A stretch of 64,000 nucleotides of DNA from Tetraselmis striata (Eukaryota; Chlorophyta; Chlorodendrophyceae; Chlorodendrales; Chlorodendraceae): the NCBI GenBank assembly GCA_006384855.1, contig VCJN01002462.1:1-64000 (forward strand). The letters run 5' to 3'. Position 1 is the stretch's first letter. Each line of letters starts with the position of its first letter. Below are positions 48,001-59,684 of the stretch, piece by piece. Position numbers and translations under genes: made by a program. Under the pieces are notes generated by a model. It had not been told where the DNA came from. It did not search any database and worked only from the letters and a program-made list of their open reading frames with translations.

Positions 48001-51000
48001 CGATGCGCACGGGCGCCGGGTTGGACAGGCCCAGCCCCGCGACGCCGGCCTGCATAAAGAAGGGCCGCTTTTCGGCGGGCACAAACGCAAACAGGCGCGA
48101 AGACACCTGCACGTGTCGCGACGGAGTGCGAGTAAGAACCCCCGCGCTGCAATGACCGAGTCGGCTTTACCAATGTGAAATCTACATATTGATGGAGCTT
48201 TTATCAAGATCATACGCGCTACATCATATGAAGTGCTGAGCAACATCTTCGATGTAACAATAATGGGATCTGCCCCACGGGTGGCCGCATCAATGCAGCA
48301 CGCCGCCATGCTTTCGACATCAGGCAGGTAATGGCCGCGGAACTGCCTCCCCAACATTGCGTGATGCCCAGTGGCAGCATTGGTCGAGTTCTTGGCTGCT
48401 GTGCCAAATGTAGCAATCGAGGCGACATTCGCCTCAAGAGCACGACGCTTGAAACATGGCCGCGTGATTTAGTGTACATGCTCGTCGTAACCTCGTCGTA
48501 GCGTGTAAACAGACACCGTAGTTGTCACACACGTGATATTTAAACTACAATCAGCTGCACTCGTGGATGAGGACATTGCCGTGCCCAGGTGAGGCCGAGC
48601 AAAGGGAGGAGTTGGCAATAGCGGGGGGGGGGGGGGGGGGTCACCCAGAGCGCCCGGCCGACCAGGAACGCGCAATCGCAGTTGGAGCTGAGGTCGCACG
48701 CGAGCACGTTCTCCATGAAGCCCGCCACGTCAAAGGTCAGCTGGCGAGAAGATCGCAACAGAGCAAGGGGGCTGGTCAGCCGGCGCAACATCTTCACGGG
48801 GGCATCGAGCCCGGGAGTTGAGGATCTGCATTGCCAATTCGCGCATGGGGCAGCCCGGGGGTGGGCATTGCTGTGCGTGGCAGCCAGCTCGCCCACCTGC
48901 CCGTCCTCCGCCATCTCCTGCAGGTTCTCGCCCATCGAGCCCACCGCCAGCAGCGCCGCCTCCCGGATGCGCCACCAACCAGGGTTGCCGGCGGCCTGCA
49001 TCAATCAGGGTTGCTCGTCAATGGTCCTCCTCGTCCCACCATGAACCGCCACGACAACGCCTAACTCACTAACAGGTGGAAGCCCCGCTGCCGGAAGAAG
49101 TGAGCTCAAAGAAGGCATGTGGCAAGCCAAGTTCAATCAGACCGGACCTTAAAACCACCACAAAGAGGTTCTTTTAGATTCTGAAATGCAGACAGCACGA
49201 AGGTTGATCGATTACGAAAAGCTGATGCCGGAATTTATGCCCTCTGCTCATTTCCTCTCCGCTGACACGAATCGCTTAACAGGAGTCTTACCTGAATAAA
49301 CTGACATTGAATTGTTATGCAGGCACTTCAAAAGGCCTAGACGGGAAGCAAGATGTTATCAGATCGGATCGGATCGGATCGGGGAAGGCATCGTGGGCTT
49401 GTTGGAGCACGCCAAGGCAAGGCTGGGAACCATAGGCAACCTCGCGGAATATAAGAACTGCGGAGCGGCATGTAGGACCTGACACCCATGCTCCGCGCCG
49501 GTACCTCGACAAGTACCTTGTACCGGTATCGCGGTGGGGCCCACCCTGCACCAGGATGCGCCCCTGCGCCCCGCCACGTCCACCCCTAGAACTATCTTGC
49601 CAACAGATGCGCTGACGCGCGGACGTCCAGTGGAGATAAGCGTGGTGTGTGCATCACTAGACCCAATGATGGCGCTTAGGACATTTACCTCAACTCTCGC
49701 ATCGCGGGTTTTCCTGTGAGAGCATAGGTGCCACTTATTCCGGCCGACTCTTAGGCGGTTGCCTATACCCGGGCTGGGGTCGGGTGCCGCGGCCCTACCT
49801 TGGCGTTCTCCGCATCTTGTAGCCGCCTCTGTGTTGCCTCAGAGAGCGCGGTCCCAGTGTCGGCGTCGAATTGCTGAGGATGCAGAGGACGGCAGCAGGG
49901 ATGAAGGGGGAGAGGGGGGGGGGATGTGGTGAGCCACGTGACCAACAGTCGCGGCGCAGCGTGTCCATCCATTCAGATTGCTTCATGGGGACGGGGAGCC
50001 GGAGAAGTGGGGGGGGGGGGGGGGGGGAGGAGGGGGGGGGGGGGGGGGGGGAGGGCACGAGTTACATATCTACCTGCCACAGCTCCTCCAGCAGCATTTC
50101 GCCGGAGACCCGCACACTGAAGGCATCGTCCTCCTCGTCCGCCACGTACTGCACGCGATGCTCTCAGTTAGTGCCGTGCTCAGCCCTGAGGGAGCTTGAG
50201 GAGCGGACAGGAGGGGAGGGCGCCTGCCGCGGCCGACCTGGTTGGGGTCGCGCGCCCAGGTGGCCGCCTGGTCCCGTGTCATCTGCATGTACCCCAACGA
50301 GTAGTACGCCAGCTGCCCCACGCTGCCTGCAATCAGCTCCTTGTAGCGATGGTTCCCGATCTGCCCAGTCCAGTGCATTCCAGTCCGACCCAGAGAGCAC
50401 CACACCAGGCGGAATCAGCACCATACCGCCAAGTCCCAGGTTCTAGGATTTAGCGGCTTGGGGGGTCAGGTTGGGCTTGTGCATGCCAGATGACCGCTGG
50501 CCGATTCTACGGGGGCATGAGAAGCAAGCGCAGTGTGCCCATGCACATGCTCATCAACATGCCTATAGGAATGAGCGTGCTTGTTCTCGTGCCCGTGCCT
50601 CTCTTAGGAAAGCCTGGACGTATGCCGTCGTACTGGCGCCAGTCTCCCACAATGTTATCCCGCGAGCCATTTATGGGAGGCAAGTTGGTGGTTCGTGGCA
50701 CACTTCCTGGATACCTCAATGACAAGAAGGTGCACGTGTCCATTGCCATGCCAATGCCCAGGCACATCCCTCATACCAATGCCGAAGCACATACACATCC
50801 CCGTGTGCCTATGCCTTTGCACTCGCACAGGCACATGAACACGCACGCTCATATTATGAAGCCTCGCCATGTGCGCGGGCCCGCGCCTACACCCACGTCC
50901 TAAAACACATGCCTGTGCCCACCGACTAGGCAGTCAATCTGCGCCCCTCCCTGCCCTGAGCGAGGTCATCCCCGGCATAATGCTCATCCGGAACAGCATT

Positions 51001-53002
51001 TGGGGCTCGGAGGGCTAGCGGTGGAATGGAGGGAGGTAGAGAGGCGGGGGGGGGGGGGGGGGGGGGGGAGCACCAGCGTCAGCAGCAGCTCGAACAGCTG
51101 GCTGATGAGCGTCTCAAAGTCCAGGTTCTCGCCGTCGCTGTCCAGCTCGCCGCCATCGATGTCGCCATCCTCCGCGATGACGGTGGACTCGTACACCGGG
51201 AAGCTGTGCAGGGCATGTGGCGGCGGCGGCGCTCAGCCAACCAGAGCGCAGCTCATCAAGCCCTGTGCTTGTGTACACATACATATCCGAATACAATACA
51301 ACCAGCGCCGGTGTGATGCGATGATGCGGCGGCTGTCAAGGCACCCTGACCGCCCCACATGACCACAAGGGGCGCACCAGTTGACCAACATGCCCCAGCA
51401 GGGCGCCATGACGGCGGGCACCATTCCCGCGATGTGCTTGCCAAAGCAGGAGATGGCGATCACCAGGATCTTGAGCACCTCCAGTTTGATCCCCCAGTCG
51501 GCCGGGTCCTGGGGCATTGCCACCGCCAGCCAGCAGTGGGGCGGGCGGGTGGGGCTCCGGTGAGCGGTGCGGCGGCCCTGTCTGGTAAGGTGCGGGTGGG
51601 GTTGGGGTGGCTGGCTGGCGGCGCACCTCAGCGGTGGTGGGGCGCGAAAGCAGCGCCACAAACCGCTCAAACCAGGGTGGCAGCAGCGGCAGGATCACGG
51701 CGCGCGTGGCGTCCGCGAGCTCGCGGTCCATGGTGCCAATGGTGGCGATGCAGGAGTACAGCACGCGCAGGGCGCGCCGCTGCACACCGCCGCCGTACTG
51801 CTCGCCGCCCGCCACGATGGAGAGCAGGTCGGGCAGCAGCACCGGCAGCAGCTGATGGCGCCCGCAGGGAAGGGGAGGGGGGCATCAGGCTACAGTCTCT
51901 ATGCTTGGGGAGCGACGGGGGAGCATGGGAAGGGGGCATTGGACTGGGCATGGGGGGGGGGGGGGGGGGGGACCACCTCTGGCATCACGCGGTCATCGAT
52001 GTCGCTGGCAAAGAGGGACAGGCAGCGCACCGCGCCATGGACTGGCCAGATTTGTGGTGGTGTGAGGGGGGGGGGGGGGGGTGATTCAGCGCAGGTCTGG
52101 GTGAAGCGATTAGGCAATGGTGAGGATGGAGATAGGGGCGGAAGGATGGAACATGAAGCAGCAGGGGGGAGGGGGGGGGGGGGGGACAAGGTGCAGAGGT
52201 AGGCATGGAGGCAGCCAGGGGGGCGCGAGAGGGTTCGGGTGGGGGTGCAGGGGTGGCGGCGCACCTGCGTCGGGGGATGGCCTGGAGCGCAGCGTGCTGA
52301 CCAGCAGCGGCAGCAGCTCCGGCCACCGCTCTGGCCAGTCCCACTTGGCGATGGCCGCGATGGCCATGCCCACGGCGGTGCGAATCTTGGGCATGCCATC
52401 CGCCAGCCCCTCCGGCAGCAGCCCCCGGATGGCGGCCTTGTCCTCCTCCGGCGCCGCCGGTGGCGCGAAGTGCTTGGAGCCCTCCTGCCAGTGGCGCTTC
52501 ACGTACTGCTTGAGCACCACCGCGGCCAGCTGCCGGATGCCGAAGGGCAGCGAGCCCTGCAGCGCCACGCGCGCCAGCGCCACGCCATAGCCCGGCTGCA
52601 GATTTGCGGGGGGGGGGGGGGGGGGGGGTTGGGTGGGGGGGCCGGGGGGGGGGGCGGAGGGCAGCGGTAAGGGGGCGCCAGGGGCCATCGCAGCCCCGGG
52701 CGCCTGCGAGCTGGTCGCGCCATGTCCCGAGTGCGTTCAGCCACACGCGCAGCCTCGCCCTCCCACCCGCCGCCAAGCTTCCACCACCTACCTGTTCCAT
52801 TCAGCGCTCCCTTGTTGCATCGCGGCCCACGGTGTCGCCACGTTGTGTCGGCGAAGGGGAGGGGGGCGAGAAGGAGGTGGGCATTCGGGGGTCCCTCGCA
52901 TACCTGCGCGGACGCCCCCTGCAGCTGCGCCTCCGCCGCCTGCCGCACCAGCGGGTTGCTGTCCAGCGTCTGGTAGAGGCAGTTCAGCAGCGCCTGCTCC
53001 AT
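42037..53002 (-). CDS. IPO9: Importin-9 (karyopherin-beta, Kap114-type)
   Basis: Importin-9 carries H2A-H2B histones and ribosomal proteins into the nucleus under Ran control. Exons on minus: 53002-52904, 52595-52265, 52041-51977, 51851-51627, 51508-51378, 51203-51074, 50360-50238, 50148-50074, 49873-49799, 48995-48897, 48740-48645, 48106-47921, 47826-47749, 47423-47280, 46615-46304, 45460-45428, 45256-45110, 44840-44764, 44648-44417, 44143-43964, 43210-43130, 43017-42931, 42135-42037. All are GT-AG and in phase, giving 1,034 aa against about 1,041 in human. Family words in order: IRQLAAVVLKQYVKRHW, KWDWPERWPELLPLLV, KLEVLKILVIAISCFGKHI, ELDSDGENLDFETLISQLFE, YMQMTRDQAATWARDPNQ, DPVYSVDLPAFIAEKL. 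The acidic loop (FADEDDDEDDDW), used for histone binding in the family, is kept. ATG 53002 fits MEQALLNCLYQTLDSNP; upstream in-frame ATGs are less likely. Confidence 0.95.
42421..42520. repeat. Intronic dispersed repeat, copy D (plus-strand orientation)
   Basis: In importin-9 intron 22. GGAATTGGGCTTGCACGCGA, CTACATTTGACCTCGGGCGG and GCAGGGCAGGTTCTTC match the family. Confidence 0.8.
42880..42897. repeat. 18-nt C tract (sense-strand G) in importin-9 intron 22
   Basis: The only one of 13 such tracts in this gene whose C run lies on the antisense strand. Confidence 0.95.
44930..44985. repeat. Intronic dispersed repeat, copy H (minus-strand orientation, partial)
   Basis: In importin-9 intron 17. 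Its reverse complement carries GCGGGTGCAGACGCACCTAT and AAGCACCCTTATCACAAGGC, matching the left half of copy A. Confidence 0.6.
46075..46120. repeat. (AATAG)n-type microsatellite
   Basis: Imperfect AATAGAATAA repeats in importin-9 intron 15. Confidence 0.8.
49361..49384. repeat. (GATCG)4 microsatellite
   Basis: Four perfect pentamer units in importin-9 intron 9, ending in GGGG. Confidence 0.9.
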
Positions 53003-54064
53003 GCTGCCGCCCTCCGCCGTCTGGGTGGTTGCGGCCCGGCGAAGAGGAGACTGCCGGAGGGCGGGGAGCCGACAACCCGCAGGGGGCGACGTGCAGGGGG
53101 TGTCGCTGTCGGGCTGCCGGCCAGCAAAGGCGTGTGCCAAGCTGGTGACGAAGCGGTGAGTTTCTCCTGTTAGTGGACTGCGTGTCTAGTCGCCAGGTGG
53201 TGCGGCGCCACAGCGAGCGAGGCCTGGGCGGCGGCTGGGTTGGGCTGGTGGTGATCTAAGCGAGCGGCGGGGTCGTGTCTGATGGGTTGCACGACGAAGA
53301 GTCGGGCCAGACTCTACCCCGTGCAACCAAACCCGTCACAAGAGTCGGGCCAAGGCGGCAAATTACGAGCGCTGTACATAGGTCCTATTAATGCTGTTTC
53401 CCCGCCTGCCGCGTCCTCAGGGACCGCGCAGTCGCTATGCGGCAGAATTTGAATTTTAAAATCGGTCATGATCGTCGTCATCGGCTGGCGGCCGCTAAGG
53501 ATTACTCGCTACCGTGCCCCGCCGCTACCTGGGTACCAGTAGCGACCTACTGCTCTCTGTATTGTATTGTCGCTACATATTTCTCCGAGCGATACCGGTA
53601 TAAATCTGTATTGATATCCTTTGAAACGTTTCATGCATCATTTACATCACTCATCCGCAGTTTCTTCGAGTCTATTATTAAGAGAATAACTCTGCCTATG
53701 AGTGGTGTCTACTTTAGGGTTTCAATCTGGTCGCTGTATTTGCCGGCTGCCTGGCCGGCCGTGCCGCCGGGGACGGAGATATAATCCTTTTTAGGTAGTA
53801 CTACCGGCACTTAATCCTTAAACACGCTGGTGATCGAGCCGCCTGATGAGAAACGAACCGGCGCGGGGGCCACTCACTGCCGCGGGTGCCCTCGGCAGGC
53901 GCGGGACAGCGACTGTCAAAGTAATCCGCGGCCGAGGACGCGTGCCAGGCCAACAAACGGCTGCCAACAAGGAGACGCAGGCAGCGTACGTAGAGATAGC
54001 GTGTTGGGGCAGGCGTCACACGCCAACGCGCCGGCGGGGCGTCGCACGTCGCGGCCGACATAGA
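53003..54064. promoter_or_regulatory. Head-to-head promoter region between importin-9 and PrimPol
   Basis: A ~1.06-kb spacer separates the two start codons, so it should contain both promoters. AGAGTCGGGCCA occurs twice (53298-53309 and 53341-53352). GGTTGCAC (53285-53292) and GTGCAACC (53321-53328) form an inverted repeat in the same cluster. No TATA box is evident. Regulatory function is inferred from position only. Confidence 0.45.
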
Positions 54065-57000
54065 ATGGCCGCCAAGCGTCGGCGCAGCCCTCCGCCGCTG
54101 CCGCCGCCCGCACCGGCCAGCTCCTCCCTGATGCGGTGCTTGCTGGAGGCAAAGGCGGCCGCGGCGGAGCTCGAGGCTCGGCGCAGGGCGGAGGCGCAGA
54201 CGAGGGCGGCGGCACGGGCCATTCCCGTGGCGCCGCCTGTGCCCGCCGCTCACACAAGGCGCCACGACGCGCCGCCCCTGCCTCCGCGCCCGCCTCAGTC
54301 AGGAGCACCGGTGAGCCGCAGCCGCCCGACCCCGTACCCGACCCCCGCCCCCATCTGCCCACTTCCCCAGTCAACCGGACAGTGCCCTCCGCATCTATTA
54401 CGCGCAAAGTTATCAAGAATTAATCAGAATGTCAAAAAAAGAGAAAACCATCGCTATCAGGGCACAAGACGCCCAGCTTACGCCCCACGACGCTGAGCGG
54501 GCATGGGGCCATGTGCTTGTCTAGACGGCGCAGCAGCTGGGAGACAGGCGTGCAAAGGACATCGAGGCGGCGATCACGCGCTTCCTCAGCTGGGGCGCCG
54601 GGTGGCGACTGCCGTCGCATCGAAGAAAGCAAGACGGCGCGGGCAGCCGCGATGTGTGGCAGGTGTGCGCACCAAGCCTTGCCCCCTGTGCGCCAGTGTC
54701 ATCAGGTGCCCATGTGCGCGCGTGAACGGCGACCGCCCCCACCAGGTGTTTTCTCGCCAGGAGGCCGCGTTTGCATGGGCGGACGAGGAGGAGGCGCGGC
54801 GGCGGGGCCACGAGCTGCGGTGCGCCACTGCGCAGCGGTGCTGATGTGCGCCGGGCAATCCCTGTGTTTTCGTTGGGTTCCCCAGTAGGCAGGACGGTGG
54901 CTGAGGTGCGGGCCGGCTGACTGCCTCCAGATTTTTCTCCGTCGAGACGGGCGAGAACGGGCGCCGCGCCTTCATTGTCGCCACCTACCATGTACGGCGC
55001 TTTCCCTTTGCTGAGACCATGTGCCAGCCGGGGCGATTTTGCAATGTTCAGTGGTGGGCAGGGGAGCAACAAAGGGAGGCGGGGGGGGGGGGGGGGGGGT
55101 ACTAGCACGGCATGACGGTGGCGGCGCCCGGCCGCACGCAGAGCTTTTGGGAGAAGTACCGCGGCATCGACCCCTACAAGCGGCACCACTATGAGCTCAT
55201 CCGCCAGGGCTGGCCCTGCCACATATACTTTGGTGCGCCGCCTCCACACCCCGCCCCACAACCCCTAGCCATGGTCCCGCTTTGCTGGTTGCATCACGCA
55301 AGCCTATGCAGCCATAAGTTTGTCCATGCGCTGCCCTGTCTAACCAATTGGACACGACATAATGTACCCACAAAGCTGAATTTAAAGATCGGACAGCCTG
55401 ATCAGGTATACCACCTATACGCAACCTCCCAAAAGTCGGCCGGAAAAAGTTGCACCTATGCTCTCACAGGAAAACCCGCGATTCAGGAGTTGAGGTTCGT
55501 GTCCTAAGCGCCATCACTGGGGGTAGTGTCGCTTACACCACGCTTACCTCGACTGCCCCTTCGCGCGATCAGCCCATCTGTTGGCATGATAGTGCTAGGG
55601 GTGGAGGTGGTGGGGCGCAGGGGCGCATCCTGCTGCGGGGCGGGCCCCACCCGTGGTACCGGTATGAGGTACTAGTCCGAGTACCGGCGCGGAGCCTGGG
55701 TGCCAGATCCTAGATGCCGCTCCGCAGTACTTATATTCCGCGAGGTTGCCTGTGGATGGTACACCTGCATCGCCCTACCATCCATCCGGGGTGGTATTTC
55801 AGGCCGCCAACGGCTTTCTGCAGGCGGTGCGTAGCCAAATGAGCGCGTGCGCCGCACTGGCCAGCATCACCGGCTGGCGTGGCAGAGTAATCTGTGATCC
55901 ATGGGCTGGGCACGGCAGCGCCACTGGTGCCCTGCGGCCGCATGGAGCGGCAGTAATCAACGACTCCAACCCGGCGAGAGGGCACTGAGCATTTCCTCCG
56001 CGCCTGCCCTCAGATTTGGAGTTCCCGCGCGGCCCCAACCCGGACCTCGATGCTGACCGAATGGTGGACGCGCTGCTGACCGGCGTGGAGGCCGTCCTCA
56101 AGCGGCGCTACGAGCTGCCGCGCGACTGGGCCATCCAGCCAGAGTGGGTGCTGGAGCTGGACTCCACCAGCGGCACCAAGTTCTCGCGGCACCTCGTCCT
56201 GCAGCTGCACAGCGGCACGGCGCCCATTGCCTTCAGGTGTGGCCGACACCCTTGCCATTGCCCGGATGAGAGCCCTCCTCGGCCTCGACAGACACAGCAG
56301 CGGGCGGCTTGCTCGCGGCAATCGCCTATGCGTGATTAGCATGCGGGCTATAGTAGACATTATGTAAGTGCGGGTGCCGACGCATCTAAAAGTACCCTTA
56401 CCATCAGACTCATATTGCGCTTGCATGCAACCTAGGAGAGCATTCGCTATAGTTCCGCGACAATTATGTCCACAACATTTGGCCTCTGGCAGGCAGGGCG
56501 CTCTTATCTGCAGTGACCTGATCACCGAGCCGGCACTTGCATCGGATGTTGACTTCCCGGGGCAAGGGCCGCCCGCATCTTGCAAGGCACAGCCTCTTCG
56601 CCCCCTAACTCGCACGTGTTCCTGCTCACGATTGATGGGCGCGCCTCCGGGTGGTTGGTGCGCTTGCTTCTGGAGCATTCTGTACCGTGTGAGCTGACCG
56701 CCGCCGTATGTTCTCCCAGGAACAATACCCATGTGGGGGTGATTGTACGCGAGGTGCGCTCTGCACTGTCTGGACAGGGAGTGATACTGGCTGGTGGTTT
56801 GGCAGTCTTGTTTGGATGGAAACGCGCTCGTGAGGAGGGGGGGAGGGGGGGGGGGGGGGGAGGGGCACTGATGCTTAGAATGTTGCTGCGGCTCAGGTTG
56901 TGGAGTTAGCGGCATCCGACGAGGAGCTTGCTGCGCTGATGATGGTCAGGAAGGATGCAGAGAGCACCGCCATGACGCCGTTTGTGGACTTGGCGGTGTA

Positions 57001-59263
57001 CACACGGAACAGGTGCATCTTGAGGGTTTCGGGGGGCGGAAAAGATTGAGGTGGGGGGGAGTTGTCTACCGGGATTCTAGGGTTTTAGGTTTTGAGGTTT
57101 GGAGAATAGGGTTATGAAAGCCCTAAGACCCTAAATATCCAGCATGCAAGAGCATCGGGCTTTAGCTCTGGCCCGTCGCCCGCTCCACCCCCCGGCGTGG
57201 CAAGCAGGGTGTTCCGCATGGCGCACTCCTCCAAATGCGGCAAGCATGTGCGGTTGATGCCGACGCCGCGGTTTGCCAACATCGGGAAACGACTGCGGCA
57301 GGTAGTGACCAACCGCCCTTGAGCCTCTTGCGTCGCCATGCATCCCCAGTGATACTCGTGCCAAACTTTGAGCTTGTATTTGTGTGAGACAACAGCGCCG
57401 CGACATGAGACTGCCGGCTGTGCTTGTTGCGCCTGCAGAGAGAGATCTACCGCCGCTCTCTCGTCTGTGACGTGCCCCCGGATGCGGCCGTTCTGGACGC
57501 GGTCGAGGCGGATACCGCTGCTCCCGGCGCAAGCCAGGCCCGCCAAAGTGCGCGCCCGCAAGCAGCACAGGCCACGGTCCACGTGCTGTTGGCGATCAGC
57601 GTGTGGAGGTGCGCTGACAAGTGCACCCGGGGGGCGCAGGGGTGGCTGGCGCTTGCACCGCCGCCGCTGCCAGGGAAGCGAGCAGTGCCGCAGCGGAGGG
57701 GAGCGCGGGCGGTGCTGGGCCGCAGCAGCCGCCGTCGCCCTTTCCGCGGGTGGATCGCTTCATTGAGTCAGTCTGCAGCCAGGTGGGGCTGCCCTCTCAT
57801 GCCATGTTACATGCGGACATGATTGGGTAAGGATGGAGATTAGGATGTTTATGCTAGAAAATCGTGTATATATGCACATATATGTGTCTGCTTCATATAG
57901 TAATAATGATGATAATAATAGTAGTAATGATAATAATAATATTGATAATGGTACTAGGAGATCTTATAGGTTGCATGCAAGCCCACTTTGACGCGTATGA
58001 TATGGGCTCTTACAGATGCGCCGGCACCCGTATCTGGCAGTCATGCAGCCACTGAGTTTGGGGCTCTTGTCAATTGCCACTTTCACGGGGGCCCAGGGCG
58101 GCATCCAGGGCGTCGTTCGCAGCTGGATGATGCTGGACGACGCCAACCTGCTCGTCCTCAACATCCGCAACAACCGGTGCGGCGCCCTTTCCCACATCGC
58201 GCGCCGCGGACCCCGCACGCTTGTGGGAGGCGCGGCGGGCACTGCAGCCCTCGTGCATGGTGCTGTCGCTGCCGGGCAGGTGGTGCGCTAACATCGGACG
58301 GGCGCACAAATCCAATGGAGTCTTTTATGTTGGTGAGACCCGTCTCGCCATATTGCCGGCTGTCAAACGTGCCTACGTGTCCAGCCATCGACTCCGTGCT
58401 CGATGGAGAGGCAGTGCCAACATGAGTGTTGCTCTGTTTGGCATATCGTCCCCCCCCACCTCTTTAAGGATCATGTGAAGGCATTTTTGCTTGTGTATTT
58501 GGGCTGCGACCTTGTTTTACTTATTTCAAAATAGTTAAGAAGGAAACGATGACTGTCTTACACAGATGAAATAGTGTGATTGTCCAGAAAAATGACAGAC
58601 AATCATACAAAAAGTCAACAAGAATGCGATAAGCATACACAGACAAACCTCCATATACAACCCTCCATGTACAACTTGAAATATCCATTGAAAGGAAAGT
58701 GTGATTCCCTAGTTTTTGGAACAACCATACAGTAAGAATACCACAATAAGAACCACAAATCTCCATAACCAAGGGGGCGTAAGCATTGAGGCGCTCTTGC
58801 CCGTGCGTGGTGCAGTGGACTTTCAAAGCGGCTGCTGGTTCCAGAAGTGCTATGACCCGGAGTGCCGCCACTTCCGCTCCGGAGCCATGCCGCTCCCGGC
58901 AGCCCTGGTGCCCCAGCAGGTTGGCAGCGGCGCAGCGCACCCCGACCCAGCGCCTGCAGCGTTTCCCGCATGATCGCCTAGCGCTGACAGTGTGTGTACT
59001 GCGGGTAGGCCAGCGGCGGCGATTTGGCTGTCGCGGCTGACGCCGAAAGCGAAGAGATGGAGAACGATGTCATGATCGCAGCGCTGGAGGACTACGAGCT
59101 GGACACGGCGTGCTTGAAGGTGAGGACCCGGCAGGCCAGCAACCACAGCGCATTTTGGGAAAGAGGCCGCTCACTGCGCTGTCCTGCGCTGACATGGCTG
59201 GTGGATTTCTCGTGCTGATATTCTCAGGCTGTGGAGGAACTGGAGGCCGCTGGCGTGATATAG
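54065..59263 (+). CDS. PRIMPOL: PrimPol, primase-polymerase of the archaeo-eukaryotic primase superfamily
   Basis: PrimPol reprimes stalled forks and bypasses lesions in nucleus and organelles. Exons: 54065-54310, 54746-54819, 54931-54991, 55106-55232, 56014-56236, 56720-56753, 56897-57012, 57208-57301, 57439-57608, 57674-57782, 58097-58176, 58280-58332, 58816-58919, 59009-59119, 59228-59263. All are GT-AG and in phase, giving 545 aa (human about 560). Motif I is rebuilt across intron 4 as HIYFDLEF, supplying the D-x-E metal ligands. Motif II is KFSRHLVLQLH (S-x-H). Motif III is TPFVDLAVYTRNR (Asp). The zinc-finger set C-H-C-C is kept in RWCANIGRAHKSN and WFQKCYDPECRHF. An acidic C-terminal segment (AESEEMEND, LEDYELDTACLK) is at the position where the human protein binds RPA. 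The Pro/Ala-rich first exon is the least certain part. Confidence 0.93.
55746..55988 (+). pseudogene. Methyltransferase-like fragment inside PrimPol intron 4
   Basis: An 80-codon frame, outside the PrimPol exons, contains RVICDPWAGHGSATGALRP and AAVINDSNP. This has the shape of SAM-dependent methyltransferase motif I (D-P-x-x-G-x-G) followed by an N-D-x-N-P acidic loop, as in N6-adenine methyltransferases and in MTase domains carried by some retroelements. It is preceded by SGVVFQAANGFLQAVRSQMS. No start-to-stop gene or remaining catalytic motif is visible, so it is probably a transposon relic. Confidence 0.4.
56368..56505. repeat. Intronic dispersed repeat, copy A (plus-strand orientation)
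   Basis: In PrimPol intron 5. It contains TGCCGACGCATCTAAAAG, ATATTGCGCTTGCATGCAAC, CTAGGAGAGCATTCGCTATA and CTCTGGCAGGCAGGGCG. It is the best-preserved reference copy of the family. Confidence 0.85.
57900..57955. repeat. (TAA/GAT)n microsatellite in PrimPol intron 10
   Basis: Imperfect TAATAATGATGATAATAAT-type trinucleotide repeat directly before repeat copy G. Confidence 0.85.
57961..58036. repeat. Intronic dispersed repeat, copy G (minus-strand orientation)
   Basis: In PrimPol intron 10. Its reverse complement carries GGGTGCCGGCGCATCTGTAA and GGGCTTGCATGCAACCTATA, matching copy A. Confidence 0.75.
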
Positions 59264-59684
59264 CGACCTGACGACCAGAATCCCGCAAGAAATGTGCGAT
59301 TCAAATGTCGAATAAGGGGCTTTGATGTTGACCGAGTGCGCCAGCTCGGCATTTGGACATACTGGGCAACCATATAGGCAGTTATTTGAGCTACGGGTAT
59401 TTAACAGCGGCGCGTACGTCTGCCGTGTAATATGAGGACATGTAAGCCAAATTATGTGCTCGTGTTCCTCCGTGTACTGCACAGCAACCACGGATTCATC
59501 TTCTGACACACTGCCATCTACCGCGTCTAAACTCTCCACAATGGCAACACCCTGCCTCTGTTGTCTCTTCCGCTGGAAGGTTTCCATGGTACGGACGGGA
59601 CATAGGCGCAGGCGCCAGTGCCTGGGCATCTAAGCATCGAAGCACTCTCATCATGTGACCATTGCTGAGCATGCACATGTCGGA
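59264..59684. other. PrimPol 3' flank
   Basis: Probable 3' UTR. A TGTAA pentamer, the usual polyadenylation word in chlorophytes, occurs near 59427. Nothing else is recognised before the satellite. Confidence 0.4.

Noticed and set aside
49490..49530. TACCGGTA-type palindromes, also near 8140 and 55660
   Set aside because: Scattered, short and degenerate; no consistent spacing or partner feature.
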